This document shows positions 7,346-17,063 of a DNA stretch of 64,000 nt, one piece after another. The stretch comes from Fontisphaera persica. GTDB lineage: Bacteria; Verrucomicrobiota; Verrucomicrobiia; Limisphaerales; Fontisphaeraceae. The position numbers and the translations under genes are program-made. The stretch covers positions 2,728,001 to 2,792,000 of the forward strand of contig NZ_CP116615.1 of NCBI RefSeq assembly GCF_024832785.1. Direction: 5' to 3'. Every line of letters begins with the position of its first letter. The first letter of the stretch is position 1. The notes under the pieces were generated by a model, which searched no databases, was not told the DNA's origin, and saw only the letters and a list, made by a program, of their open reading frames with translations.

Positions 7346-10300
7346 TCAGTTTTCCTGCACCAATTCAATGCCAGAGAGGACCGGCTTGAGGGGGGAGCCT
7401 GGGGCCTGACGCAGGCGCACCGCCAAATCTTTGGTGACGAGAATGCCTTTGAACTCCTTGACCACGCCGCGGAAAGGCGCGCCGGTTTCCTGGATGATGT
7501 CCATTTTCTCCAGCAGTTTCTGGCCCTGGATTTCGATGTCGAAGACGCGCTGGCCCACGGCGATTTCATCCGGCTCGCTAAAATACAGGCGCACGGTGTA
7601 ATGGGCCGGTTCAAGTTCCGGCAAATCGTCGCTCGAGGAGATGACGCGCACGGTGTTGGTGCCGCCGCCAAAGCCGAAGCCGGGGCGGGGACGGCCGAAG
7701 CGCGGCGGGCCTGGCGGCCAGGGACCGGCAGGCCGGTTGGTGGAAGCACCGGTGACGGCAGCGCTGTTGGTGCCGCCAACGGCATTGGTGGCGGAGGCAA
7801 AACCGTTTTGATTGGTATTCGCTCCACTGCCCCGCGTGGGGTCGTCGTCATCATCATCGTCCTCGCTGCTGGAGGGCCGGGGGGGAAGGCGGGCGGGCAC
7901 GGTTTGGGGCGTGATGACCAGGGATTCGACCTCGCGCAATCCTGAAGCAAAAACATACGGATGGCTGTTGCCGCTGACGCTGCTGATGTGCCGGCGGAAA
8001 ATAGGGGCATTGGTGAAGACATTGGTGACGCTGGCGCCGTTGAACGAAACCAGCACTTTGGGGGACAGCTCACTGGTGGGGGGGTATTCGAGCCACAGCG
8101 TACCATCCTCCGCAAGGCGGTCACCGGGGGCGCCGAGGTTGAGGCCCATGCGGGCGATGCGGATGCTGTTGGAAAGGGTCAGGCCGGAGAGGTTGCAGGT
8201 CCAGACTTCCAATTCGGGCATGGGCACCAGGGCCAGGGAGGTTTGGTTCTGGTAGGGGCAACTGCAGGTGCGGGTGTAATCCGGGGCGTTGACGACGCCG
8301 TTGGCGATGATGAGGTTGGCGCTGCAACCGGATTTGAAGCCGCCCCAGTTGCCCAGGCCACTGTGGCGCTCCAAATCATAAAAACCAGCCGCGCCGCTGC
8401 GGAAGGTCATCAAGTATTCCCCGGCGATGGGGGTATTGCAGCCGTAGGTGCGATAGACCTTCCAAAGCTGGGGCTGGCCGGTAAGCGGGTTGACGATTTC
8501 GTGGGGTTTGCCGTCCCGGAGCCGGTAGGCGCCGGCACTGGCCTGGTAGGAGACGGGGGTGGTAATGATGAGGTCGTGGTACAACACGCAAGGGCCATTG
8601 TGCAGCAGGTCGTTGCGGCGCGCCCAGAGGGACTTGCCGTCGGAGGCCTGGAGCACCTGCATGCTGGAGCTGGTTTCGTCACGGAGGCGGTCAGTGGCCT
8701 TGGCACCGGCCAGGAGCAGCAGGTCTTCAGTCTTGCTATAAGCGAGCCACGAGCAGGAGACGATGTCGTCCTGCTCCCAGGCCAACTGGCCGGTGCGAAT
8801 ATCAAACGCCACAATGCGGTAACTGGAGGGCACTGGTTGATTTTGGGCGCGCAGTTTGGCTTCGACGCTCTTGGGCCAGCGGTCCAGGCAATAGACCTTG
8901 CCCTTGCCGGCCACGATGCCGTTGTGAATGAAGCTGTATTTGGCCTCCACCTGCCAGAGGACCTTGCCGGTGTGCCGGTCAAAGGCCGTCAATCCATGGC
9001 AGGCGGCAAGGTCCGCGGGCGGGGGCGGCCAGGCGAGGCGCGGGCCGCCAAAGCGGCGGTTGAACAGGGCGAAGTCGGTGCCGCCCAGGAGAATGTCTTC
9101 GTAAACGCCAATGTACGTCCATTGGCCTGAAGGCTGGCCCCGCAATCCGGGCATGGGGATGTCCTGTAAAATCTTGCCGGTGGCGGCGTCGAGCACGGTG
9201 CAATGGTTGCTGACAGCGACATAGACGCGGTCGGCGGTCACCACGAAGTTGGCGCCGCGAGCGTTGGCGCCGGGAATGTGGCGCTGGTTGTACAGGGTGG
9301 TGAAGGGGTCGTCTTTCAGGGTTTCATCGTAGTAAATGCCGGAAGTATCGAGGCCGGGAATCACGGTTTTCCACAGGCGGCGGCCGGTGTACACATCGCG
9401 GGCGCTGATGCAGTCCATGCCCTCGATGAACAAACGTCCGCCGGCGACTTGCTGGGAAGGGCCGTGGCCGTGGCGGGGCAGCACGTCCAGATGGGTGTTG
9501 CCGCCAAACCACAGGACCCCCACCGGCAGGCGCACGGTTTTGTCGTCGGATTTCACGGAATTGGCCACATCGCCATACTGGTGGGTCCAATCGGCCGAGC
9601 CGGGAATGGGGCCTTCGCGCACCAGACAAAGGTCTTCGCCCTCGGGGCGCAGGACCGCCTGCGGCAGGGCGGCAGCGCGGACCGTTTGGGCCTCGGCCGC
9701 CGCGCCGTTGAGCCAGAGGATGCCGCCGTAGGGGCGCAGGGATTCATAAACCCTGGCCAGGTCGCACGGTGTGACGGCCCCCAAGGCCAAGGCACCGCTC
9801 AACACGCCGGCAGCCTCGGCGTTGACGGTGGGAGTGGCAGTGCGGGCCAGTTTCTGGGCCAGCGAGGTCTCGGCAATCACGAGATTGGCAATATAAGGAG
9901 GAGCGCCAAAGTTGAGGGGGTCGGCGGCGAGCAAGGCCAGACGGCGGCCCAGCCAGCCGGCTTTGTCCCAGCGGCGTTGGAGCTGTTCAATCTTATTCGT
10001 ATCCGCGTCCACCACAATCACATGCAAATCGGAAGCAGCGGCCAGAGCGGCGGGAAGGTCCGGGTCCGCCAGGCCGAGGTAATAGGCATAACCGTCTTTG
10101 ATGCCGGTGCGCTCGAGGATGGTTTTGGCGCGAGCCACTGCATCAGGGGAAAGGGTGGGTAATTCTGGGGTTTCGTGCAGTATTTTAGGCGGGCCCACGC
10201 CTGCGCCGAAGGCCAGGATGTGCCCCTCCAGCCCGACGGCAAACAACATGCCCTGGGCCGCCAACAGACGGCGGATTTGGTTGGTGACGGTGTGGGTCCA

Positions 10301-11662
10301 GACAATCTGCGCGGGGTTGCGGCCAGCGGGAGGGGTAATGGCCTGGAGTTTGTTGGAGCCGGCCGCATAGAGCACGCCGCCGGCGCGGATTAAATCGCCC
10401 GAGCCGTCGGCCTCGATTTCCCAAACCAGGGTTTTATCATGGCGCCAGGCTTGAATGACCTTGGGGATGGGGCCGGCCGGGAGATTGGTGCGGGCGTTGG
10501 CCAGGTTGGTGATGGCGCGGCCCAACCGGCGTTCCATGCTGGCCAGGGTGTTGCTGGCGGAGCGGATGGCCATGCGGTCACCCGCCTCGAGGGCGTCCTC
10601 AAAATCTTTGCGGGCCTTGATGGCGTTATATTCGGCGGCCTCGAGGTTTTGCTCGGCGATGACCACGGCCATGAGGTTGCTGGGATAATCACTGGCGGTG
10701 TAGTAATGGCCCCGGCCAAGGACCGGCTCGTTGATGATGAAGCTGGTGCGTTTGCCGGTGGCCAGCTCATGGGCGCGGGTGCCGCGTTTGCGCGTGTGCA
10801 CAAAAAACTCCTGGTCATTGGCCAGAACGAGCGAGCCGCCCGTGCCTTTGCCGGATTCGGTCAGATGGTAATACTGGAAATCACCTGATTGCCGGTCAAA
10901 CACGGCGGGCACGGAGCGGCCGCCGGGCACCAGGAGATGTTTGGCGGTGGCGACCAGGGCGCCTTGAGGGGCCACGCCGCCAAAAGCCGGGGCGGCGTGG
11001 GGTTGTTTCATGTACATGGGGCCGTTGCTGTCATTCACCCAGCGCACATCGCCGGTTTCGGCCTCCAGCGCGTAAATGAAGACCCCCATGAACGGCCAGA
11101 TGCTGGCGGCGAAATAAACCACGTTATCCCGAATCACCGGCCCGCCGCGGGCAGGCCAGGCGGAAACCAGGCGGGCGTTGCCCAGGGCCTTGCGGGGAGA
11201 GGGGCCGCCACGAAATTTCCAATGCAATTTGCCCTCGGCGGCGCTCACACAATAGAGCCAGCCGTCGTCACTCACGAAATAGACTTTGCCGTTTTGCGCG
11301 GCCGGCGGGAGCCGGACGGGGCCTTCGGTGTAGAAAACCCAGGCTTGCTCGCCGGTGCGAATGTCGAGGGCCACGACCCGATCGCGATCGTTGAAGCCCA
11401 CGATGAGGTGATGGCCGACGACAATTGGCTCGAAGACCACGTCAAAGGGCATGAGGTCCTGATTGAGCGGGTCTTCCCAGGTGGGGGTGCGCGGCGGGTA
11501 TTGCCACACCCAGCGCAGGGTGAGGTTGGTACCCAGACGCTCAGGAGAGTCTGCCGTGCGGCCGGCGTCATAACGCCATTGCGGCCAATTGGCGGCGGCG
11601 GCCGGCAAGGCGCCGCTCAGCATTAAGATGGCGGCGATGACCGCCATGGCGAGAGCTTTCAT
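7346..11662 (-). CDS. Giant secreted PQQ-type beta-propeller protein with an inserted methyltransferase-like domain and malectin-like C-terminus
   Basis: From ATG 11662 the product is 1438 residues with a signal peptide (MKALAMAVIAAILMLSGALP, AAAA cleavage region). Blades of the PQQ/BamB type recur (VVALDIRTGEQAWVFY, VYALEAETGDVRWV, ISARDVYTGRRLWK, VAFDIRTGQLAWEQ). A helical charged stretch (~335-395) interrupts the first propeller. Residues ~500-690 form a Rossmann-like alpha/beta domain (GYAYYLGLADPDLPAAL, then DLHVIVVDADTNKIEQLQ) that resembles class I SAM methyltransferases, though the glycine loop is degenerate. The second propeller half follows. A polyacidic linker (SEDDDDDDDP, ~1265) and a malectin-like carbohydrate-binding domain (~1348-1438) end the protein. 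No cofactor requirement is shown. Two in-frame Met codons precede the chosen one. Confidence 0.85.
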   Translation of the reverse strand: MKALAMAVIAAILMLSGALPAAAANWPQWRYDAGRTADSPERLGTNLTLRWVWQYPPRTPTWEDPLNQDLMPFDVVFEPIVVGHHLIVGFNDRDRVVALDIRTGEQAWVFYTEGPVRLPPAAQNGKVYFVSDDGWLYCVSAAEGKLHWKFRGGPSPRKALGNARLVSAWPARGGPVIRDNVVYFAASIWPFMGVFIYALEAETGDVRWVNDSNGPMYMKQPHAAPAFGGVAPQGALVATAKHLLVPGGRSVPAVFDRQSGDFQYYHLTESGKGTGGSLVLANDQEFFVHTRKRGTRAHELATGKRTSFIINEPVLGRGHYYTASDYPSNLMAVVIAEQNLEAAEYNAIKARKDFEDALEAGDRMAIRSASNTLASMERRLGRAITNLANARTNLPAGPIPKVIQAWRHDKTLVWEIEADGSGDLIRAGGVLYAAGSNKLQAITPPAGRNPAQIVWTHTVTNQIRRLLAAQGMLFAVGLEGHILAFGAGVGPPKILHETPELPTLSPDAVARAKTILERTGIKDGYAYYLGLADPDLPAALAAASDLHVIVVDADTNKIEQLQRRWDKAGWLGRRLALLAADPLNFGAPPYIANLVIAETSLAQKLARTATPTVNAEAAGVLSGALALGAVTPCDLARVYESLRPYGGILWLNGAAAEAQTVRAAALPQAVLRPEGEDLCLVREGPIPGSADWTHQYGDVANSVKSDDKTVRLPVGVLWFGGNTHLDVLPRHGHGPSQQVAGGRLFIEGMDCISARDVYTGRRLWKTVIPGLDTSGIYYDETLKDDPFTTLYNQRHIPGANARGANFVVTADRVYVAVSNHCTVLDAATGKILQDIPMPGLRGQPSGQWTYIGVYEDILLGGTDFALFNRRFGGPRLAWPPPPADLAACHGLTAFDRHTGKVLWQVEAKYSFIHNGIVAGKGKVYCLDRWPKSVEAKLRAQNQPVPSSYRIVAFDIRTGQLAWEQDDIVSCSWLAYSKTEDLLLLAGAKATDRLRDETSSSMQVLQASDGKSLWARRNDLLHNGPCVLYHDLIITTPVSYQASAGAYRLRDGKPHEIVNPLTGQPQLWKVYRTYGCNTPIAGEYLMTFRSGAAGFYDLERHSGLGNWGGFKSGCSANLIIANGVVNAPDYTRTCSCPYQNQTSLALVPMPELEVWTCNLSGLTLSNSIRIARMGLNLGAPGDRLAEDGTLWLEYPPTSELSPKVLVSFNGASVTNVFTNAPIFRRHISSVSGNSHPYVFASGLREVESLVITPQTVPARLPPRPSSSEDDDDDDDPTRGSGANTNQNGFASATNAVGGTNSAAVTGASTNRPAGPWPPGPPRFGRPRPGFGFGGGTNTVRVISSSDDLPELEPAHYTVRLYFSEPDEIAVGQRVFDIEIQGQKLLEKMDIIQETGAPFRGVVKEFKGILVTKDLAVRLRQAPGSPLKPVLSGIELVQEN

Positions 11663-11769
11663 GCTGGTGAAAATGAATATCAGGCGAAAGGTTTTGGCAA
11701 TGCGGAAAAGCGCCAATCCTTTGCACCATCCGGCTCGCTGGCTGCTGTCGGCGGGGCGAATAATAACTG

Positions 11770-11800
11770 TTGATAATTCAAGGCGTTTCCACAGTCTAAT
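11770..11800 (+). promoter_or_regulatory. Weak candidate promoter for the GH5 gene
   Basis: TTGATA (11770-11775) and TCTAAT (11795-11800) have a long 19-nt spacer. The -10 box ends 4 nt before ATG 11805. Confidence 0.25.
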
Positions 11801-11804
11801 CCAT

Positions 11805-13385
11805 ATGCGTCACGTACTTGCCATTCTAGGGTGCGGGCTGGCCTTGATTTCAGGGGCCGGTCTGGCCGCTCCCGCCCCTGGTCAAATTATCTATCAGAAT
11901 CATTTTGAATCCCCCGCCAGCACCCAGGGCTGGCAGGGCAAATGGTCTGAGGGGGAAGGGTTTAACAGTGCTCGCTCGGCCTTGTTTCAGCAGGCGGCGG
12001 AGCGCACCAATCAAGCCGTCATCGCCCGACTGGCTCTGCCGCTGGAGCAGGTGCGCGGGACGGTCTTGCGGGTGATCGCCCAGGTGAAGGCGGAAGGGGT
12101 GTCCGCCAAGCCCAATCCGTGGAATGGCATCAAACTCATGCTGGCCATCGAGTCGCCCTCCGGCAATCAATGGCCGCAGGCCAGTGTGGAAACGGGAACC
12201 TTTGACTGGCGGCGGGCAGCCATGACCGCGCGCATCCCCACCAATGCCACGGCGGTGTGGCTGACGCTGGGGATGGAGCGCGTGGCCGGCAAGGTGTGGT
12301 TTGACGAGGTAACGGTCACGGTGGCCAAGACCTTGCCGAAACAGTTGCCGCCGCCGTTCGCCGGCCCGATTTACAAGGGCCATGATTTGCCGCGGCTGCG
12401 GGGGGCGATGATTCATCCCAACATCAACGAGGACGGCCTGCGCACGCTGGGGCAGGAATGGCGGGCGAATGTCATTCGCTGGCAACTTATTCGCCAAGGC
12501 CGCGCCGGGCAGGTCAACCAGGTGGAGGACTTTGATGCGTGGGTGGAGGGAGAACTGAAGAAGCTGGATGCCGCACTGCCGCTCTGCCGGAAATACGGGT
12601 TGTATGTGGTGCTGGATTTGCATTCGCCGCCGGGCGGCAAAGCCACCGCCGGGGGGTACATCGGCTCGGACCATCTGCTTTTTACGGACCGCGCCGCGCA
12701 GGCGAAGTTTGTGGAGTTCTGGCGGCGCACGGCGCGCCGTTACAAGGACGTGGAAGTCATCTGGGGATTTGACCTGGTAAATGAACCGGTGGAGGACTAT
12801 GTGGAGGAGGGTTGCGAGGACTGGCCAGCGCTGGCGGAGCGGGCCGCAAGGGCGATTCGCGCCGAGGACCCCAATCGTACAATTATCATCGAGCCGTCTC
12901 CGTGGGGCGGGCCGCAAGGGCTGGCGGAATTTGTGCCGCTGCCGCTGCCCAAGATTGTGTACAGCGTGCACATGTACATGCCCCATCGCTTCACCCATCA
13001 AAACGTGCATGGCCCCAGCGAGCCGGTGATGTACCCCGGGCAGGCGGAAGGCAAATACTGGGACGCCCGCCAACTGGAAGCGGCCCTGCAGCCGGTCATT
13101 GATTTCCAGCGCCGCTACAACGTGCATATTTATATTGGCGAGTTCAGCGCGATTCGCTGGGCGCCAGAGGGCAGCGCCTACCGTTATCTCAAGGACGTGA
13201 TTGAAATCTTCGAGAAGCACGGGTGGGACTGGAGCTATCACGCCTTCCGCGAATGGCAGGGCTGGAGCGTGGAGCACGACGACAACCGCGCCAACCCCCG
13301 GCCCGCTGCCCAGCCCACCGACCGCCAGAAACTGCTGCAGGAATGGTTTGCCAAGAACCGCAAACCGGCGTGGGCGGGGAAGTGA
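11805..13385 (+). CDS. Secreted GH5-type glycoside hydrolase (cellulase-like)
   Basis: A 526-residue product with a Sec signal (hydrophobic residues 4-22). The N-terminal ~30-185 region is a beta-rich, CBM-like domain ending VWFDEVTVTVAK. The catalytic TIM barrel follows. Strand-4 WGFDLVNEP places the acid/base at Glu327, and strand-7 YIGEFSAIRW places the nucleophile at Glu446. LDLHSPPGG and YSVHMYMPH are further GH5 signatures. It should cleave a beta-1,4-glucan, mannan or related polymer outside the cytoplasm; the subfamily cannot be assigned by eye. It is divergent from the propeller gene. The longer open frame from 11589 is an overlap with that gene's 5' end. Confidence 0.88.
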   Translation: MRHVLAILGCGLALISGAGLAAPAPGQIIYQNHFESPASTQGWQGKWSEGEGFNSARSALFQQAAERTNQAVIARLALPLEQVRGTVLRVIAQVKAEGVSAKPNPWNGIKLMLAIESPSGNQWPQASVETGTFDWRRAAMTARIPTNATAVWLTLGMERVAGKVWFDEVTVTVAKTLPKQLPPPFAGPIYKGHDLPRLRGAMIHPNINEDGLRTLGQEWRANVIRWQLIRQGRAGQVNQVEDFDAWVEGELKKLDAALPLCRKYGLYVVLDLHSPPGGKATAGGYIGSDHLLFTDRAAQAKFVEFWRRTARRYKDVEVIWGFDLVNEPVEDYVEEGCEDWPALAERAARAIRAEDPNRTIIIEPSPWGGPQGLAEFVPLPLPKIVYSVHMYMPHRFTHQNVHGPSEPVMYPGQAEGKYWDARQLEAALQPVIDFQRRYNVHIYIGEFSAIRWAPEGSAYRYLKDVIEIFEKHGWDWSYHAFREWQGWSVEHDDNRANPRPAAQPTDRQKLLQEWFAKNRKPAWAGK

Positions 13386-13460
13386 AGATGCCGCAATAAA
13401 AAGTTTTGCGGACACGCCGGCCGGCCAGCGGGCCGCCAGCCCCCCAACTAAAGTTTTGCT

Positions 13461-14513
13461 TTATTCCTTGGCGCCGGCTTTGCGGAGCATTTCCGCGATG
13501 CCGACAAAGCCCTGTTTCTCGGCCAGCGCCAGCGGGGTGAGTCCGTCAATGGTTTTGGCGGTCAAATCGGGTTTGTAGGTGAGGAGCAGCTCCACGAGCA
13601 TGCGGTCGCCACTGCGGACGGCGAAATGCAAGGGGGTGGCGTTTTTGTCGCCCTGCACGTTGATTTGCGCCTTGCGGTCCAGCAGCACTTTGGCGATGTC
13701 CACGCGGCCGCGGTCGCAGGCCACCAACAAGGGGGTGACCCCGCTCTTGGAGCGGGCGTTCACATCGGCCTTGTTGTCCAGAAGGAATTGCACGGTTTCC
13801 ACAGTGCTGCGGTCGCAGGCCAGATGCAGGGCGGTCAGGCCGGCATCGTTGGTGACATCCACCGGCACATCCTGTTTCAAAAGGAACTCCACCGGCTCTT
13901 TGCGCCCCGAGAAAGCGGCGGCATGCATGGGGGTATTGCCCTCTTTGTTGCGCGGATTGACCGGGGATTTGTGTTCGACGAGAAACCGCATCAATTCCAC
14001 GTTGCCGTTGAGGGCGGCGACGTGCATGGCCATGTTGTCGAGGCGGTCTTTGGCGTTGACAAGGTCCAGGCCGGGATTGTCCCGGATGATGGCCTTGGCC
14101 TTGTCGGTCTGGCCCTGGGCAATGGTGTCAAAAAGTAAATCACGCAAGGTGGCCAGTTTGTCTTCGGCCTTGGGATTGCTGGCGAGCAGGAGGTCCACGA
14201 CTTTTTGATGGCCGCGCATGCGGGCCATTTGCAGGGGGGTGAGGCCCAGACGGTTGGTGGCGCTGATGTCGGCCTTGGCGGCGAGGAGGGCCTCCACCAC
14301 TTTGAGATGGCCCAGGCGGGCGGCCACATGCAACGGCGTGGCGCCGTCTTCTTCGCGGTCATTCACGAGCTCGGGATTAGCGGCGAGCAGGGCTTTGACC
14401 TTGTCCACGTCGTTGGCGCCGGCGGCATCGTGGATGTCACCGGCCCGCAAGGTGAGACTGGCCGGGCCGCTGGCGAGCAGCAGGGCCAGGAGGAGTGTCC
14501 ACCAGGTTTTCAT
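13461..14513 (-). CDS. Exported ankyrin-repeat protein
   Basis: From ATG 14513 the product has 350 residues. It starts with a signal peptide (MKTWWTLLLALLLASGPASL) and continues with about nine ankyrin repeats. Typical consensus pieces are DGATPLHVAARLGHLKVVEAL, AGLTALHLACDRSTVETVQFL and NATPLHFAVRSGDRMLVELLL. It should be a periplasmic or surface protein that binds other proteins; no enzymatic domain is present. Earlier in-frame Met codons (for example MSNNMNG at 14537) would put polar residues before the signal. It sits 64 nt downstream of pheT but is probably functionally separate. Confidence 0.88.
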   Translation of the reverse strand: MKTWWTLLLALLLASGPASLTLRAGDIHDAAGANDVDKVKALLAANPELVNDREEDGATPLHVAARLGHLKVVEALLAAKADISATNRLGLTPLQMARMRGHQKVVDLLLASNPKAEDKLATLRDLLFDTIAQGQTDKAKAIIRDNPGLDLVNAKDRLDNMAMHVAALNGNVELMRFLVEHKSPVNPRNKEGNTPMHAAAFSGRKEPVEFLLKQDVPVDVTNDAGLTALHLACDRSTVETVQFLLDNKADVNARSKSGVTPLLVACDRGRVDIAKVLLDRKAQINVQGDKNATPLHFAVRSGDRMLVELLLTYKPDLTAKTIDGLTPLALAEKQGFVGIAEMLRKAGAKE

Positions 14514-14577
14514 CGTGCCATTCATGTTATTGCTCATTGGACGCGCCATGCGCGGCGGCGTTTCAAGCAAAGCAAGG

Positions 14578-17046
14578 TTAACTGTCGCGGACGTTGATGC
14601 CCAGCGTTTGTTTGAGATGCGTGACGAGTTTTTCCTGCGCCGCGTTGACCTCGGCATCAGTGAGGGTGCGTTCGGGATGGCGGTAGGTGAAGGAATAGGC
14701 CATGCTTTTCAGGCCGGCCGGGAGGTTGGCGCCGCGGTACACGTCAAACAGCTCCACCGCCTCCAGGTGGGGCGTCTTGGCCTTGCGCACGGCCTCCAGC
14801 ACCGCCGCATGGGTCAGTTCGGCCGGGGCGAGGAAGGCGAGGTCACGGCGGACGCTGGGGAAAGCGGGCAGCGGTTTGAATTGCTTGTCAGCGTTACGTC
14901 GGCCCAGCAGCTCGTCCACCTGCAACTCGGCCAGGAGGACGGGTTCCCGCACATCGTAACGGCGGGCCACCAGGGGATGGAGCCAGCCCATTTCGCCCAG
15001 CGGCACTTTGCCGCCGAGCAGGACGTCGGCTGATTCCACCCAGAAGGCGGTGGACGCCGGGCGCCGCGCAAAGGCCACCGCCCGGAGGCCGAGGTGTTCA
15101 AAAAACTCCTCCAGCAGCCCTTTCAAATCAAACAAATCCGCGCTGGCGTCGCGGTCGGCGCCTTCCCAGAAGCGCGGGTTGCGCGGGCCAGTGAGGGCCA
15201 GCGCCAGGCGCCATTCTTCGTGGATTTTGCCGTGGCGCAGCTCGAAGACGCGGCCCACTTCAAACAAGGCCACTTCGTGGGTCTTGCGATTGACGTTATG
15301 CTGCACGGCATGCACCAGCCCCGGCAGGAGGGAGGGGCGCAAGACGTTCATGTCGCTGCTGAGGGGGTTGGCCAGCCGCACCAGGCGGGCGGGGTCCACT
15401 CCATGACATTCGCTTTCGCCCAGCAAGGTTTGCCCCTGGGCCTCGTGCAATCCGAGACCGGTCAGCAGGCGCCGGATTTCAGCCAGTTCATCATGCCGCC
15501 TATCAAAGGGATGCACCCCCAGCGCCCCGCGCGGAGGGGTGGACGGGATTTTGTCCACGCCAAACAACCGAGCCACTTCTTCAATCAAGTCCACCTCCCG
15601 CTTCAAATCCACGCGGAAGGAGGGGATTTGGAATACCAGGGGCGCGGATGGTGCGGGGGCGGGGGCGTCCACGGGCATCGGGACGCGGCGGGCCACTTTC
15701 AACCCCAACCCCACCAGGAGGTTTTCGCAGGTTTCGCGGGGAATTTCCACGCCCAGCAGGGCGCGGATTTTTTCCAGGCGCAGGCTGATGCTGCGCGGGG
15801 ACGCGGGCCTTGGATAGGCATCCACCACGCCCTGCGCCAGCCGGCCACCAGCAGTTTCCAGGATAAGCTGGGCGGCGCGGCGGCTGGCGTAGTCGGTGAT
15901 GCCGATGTCGGCGCCGCGCTCGAAGCGATAGGAGGCATCGGTGCGCAAACCGAGTTTTTTGGAGGTACGGCGGATGTTGGTGGGATGGAACCAGGCGCTT
16001 TCCAGCAGCACGTCCACGGTTTGGTCATTAATTTCGGTATTCTGCCCGCCCATGACGCCGGCGAGGGCGATGCCCTTGGCGGGGTCGGCGATGAGAAGGT
16101 TCTCGGGGGTCAGCACGTGCTCCTGGCCGTCCAAAGTCACGAATTTTTCGCCTGCCGCGGCGCGGCGTACGATGATGGCCGGCTTGCCGTGGGCGTCCTT
16201 GGCCAGCAGGTGGTAATCGAAGGCATGCAGGGGCTGGCCGGTTTCGAGCATGACGAAATTGGTGACGTCCACCACGTTGTTAATGCTGCGCAGGCCGACT
16301 TTTTCGAGGGCGTGGCGGAGCCAGTCGGGGCTGGGGCCGACCTTGACGCCCAGGATGACGCGCGCCGTGTAGCGCGGGCACAGTTCGGCATCCGCCAAGG
16401 TGACGCTGACCAGGGCATCGGCTGTCCGCTCGGGGTCTTCGGACAAGGGGGGGATTTGCGGCAGGCGCAGGGGGTTGCCGGTGAGGGCGCTGATTTCACG
16501 GGCAATGCCGAGGACGCTGTTCCAGTCCGGCCGGTTGGGCGTGGTTTCGAGGTCATAGACCACATCGCCCCGGGCGCGGCCCAGGTATTCGGCAAAAGGC
16601 TGGCCGACCTGGGCATCGGGGCGCAAAATCATCAGGCCGTCGGAGTCCTCGGCCAGGCCCAGCTCGCTGGGCGAGCACATCATGCCGTGGGATTCCACGC
16701 CGCGGATTTTGCCGACTTTGATGGTGAACGGCTCCTGGCCGGGTTTGGCCGGGAGGGTATGGCCGGGCAGGATGAGGGGGACTTTGTCGCCGGGCTGGAA
16801 GTTTTGGGCACCGCAAACAATCTGGCGCTCGCCCTGGCCGTCGTGGACGCGGCAAACACTGAGCTTGTCGGCGTTGGGGTGTTTGTCACGGGTGATGACC
16901 TGCGCGACCACGATGCCCTCGAATTCGCCGCCCAATTTCTGGACGCCCTCGACTTCCAAACCGAGCATGGTCAGCCGCTCGGCCAGTTCCTCGGGCGACC
17001 AGTCAAAATCCACGTACTGCTTGAGCCAGTTGTAGGTCAGTTTCAT
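14578..17046 (-). CDS. pheT: Phenylalanyl-tRNA synthetase beta subunit
   Basis: This is an 822-residue, full-length bacterial PheT. An N-terminal lobe precedes a tRNA-binding OB domain (~40-150, VITRDKHPNADKLSVC and VCGAQNFQPGD). The B3/B4 editing domain, the B5 region and the catalytic-like module ([20 protein letters not shown]) follow. A C-terminal anticodon-binding FDX-ACB domain (SVRRDLAFL to SFTYRHPERTLTD) ends it. It pairs with PheS as an alpha2beta2 enzyme charging tRNA-Phe in the cytoplasm. Unusually, it is not adjacent to pheS: a restriction-modification pair ends 17 nt upstream of its start codon. No strong Shine-Dalgarno sequence precedes ATG 17046. Confidence 0.97.
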   Translation of the reverse strand: MKLTYNWLKQYVDFDWSPEELAERLTMLGLEVEGVQKLGGEFEGIVVAQVITRDKHPNADKLSVCRVHDGQGERQIVCGAQNFQPGDKVPLILPGHTLPAKPGQEPFTIKVGKIRGVESHGMMCSPSELGLAEDSDGLMILRPDAQVGQPFAEYLGRARGDVVYDLETTPNRPDWNSVLGIAREISALTGNPLRLPQIPPLSEDPERTADALVSVTLADAELCPRYTARVILGVKVGPSPDWLRHALEKVGLRSINNVVDVTNFVMLETGQPLHAFDYHLLAKDAHGKPAIIVRRAAAGEKFVTLDGQEHVLTPENLLIADPAKGIALAGVMGGQNTEINDQTVDVLLESAWFHPTNIRRTSKKLGLRTDASYRFERGADIGITDYASRRAAQLILETAGGRLAQGVVDAYPRPASPRSISLRLEKIRALLGVEIPRETCENLLVGLGLKVARRVPMPVDAPAPAPSAPLVFQIPSFRVDLKREVDLIEEVARLFGVDKIPSTPPRGALGVHPFDRRHDELAEIRRLLTGLGLHEAQGQTLLGESECHGVDPARLVRLANPLSSDMNVLRPSLLPGLVHAVQHNVNRKTHEVALFEVGRVFELRHGKIHEEWRLALALTGPRNPRFWEGADRDASADLFDLKGLLEEFFEHLGLRAVAFARRPASTAFWVESADVLLGGKVPLGEMGWLHPLVARRYDVREPVLLAELQVDELLGRRNADKQFKPLPAFPSVRRDLAFLAPAELTHAAVLEAVRKAKTPHLEAVELFDVYRGANLPAGLKSMAYSFTYRHPERTLTDAEVNAAQEKLVTHLKQTLGINVRDS

Positions 17047-17063
17047 GAAGTATCGGTGGTGAA

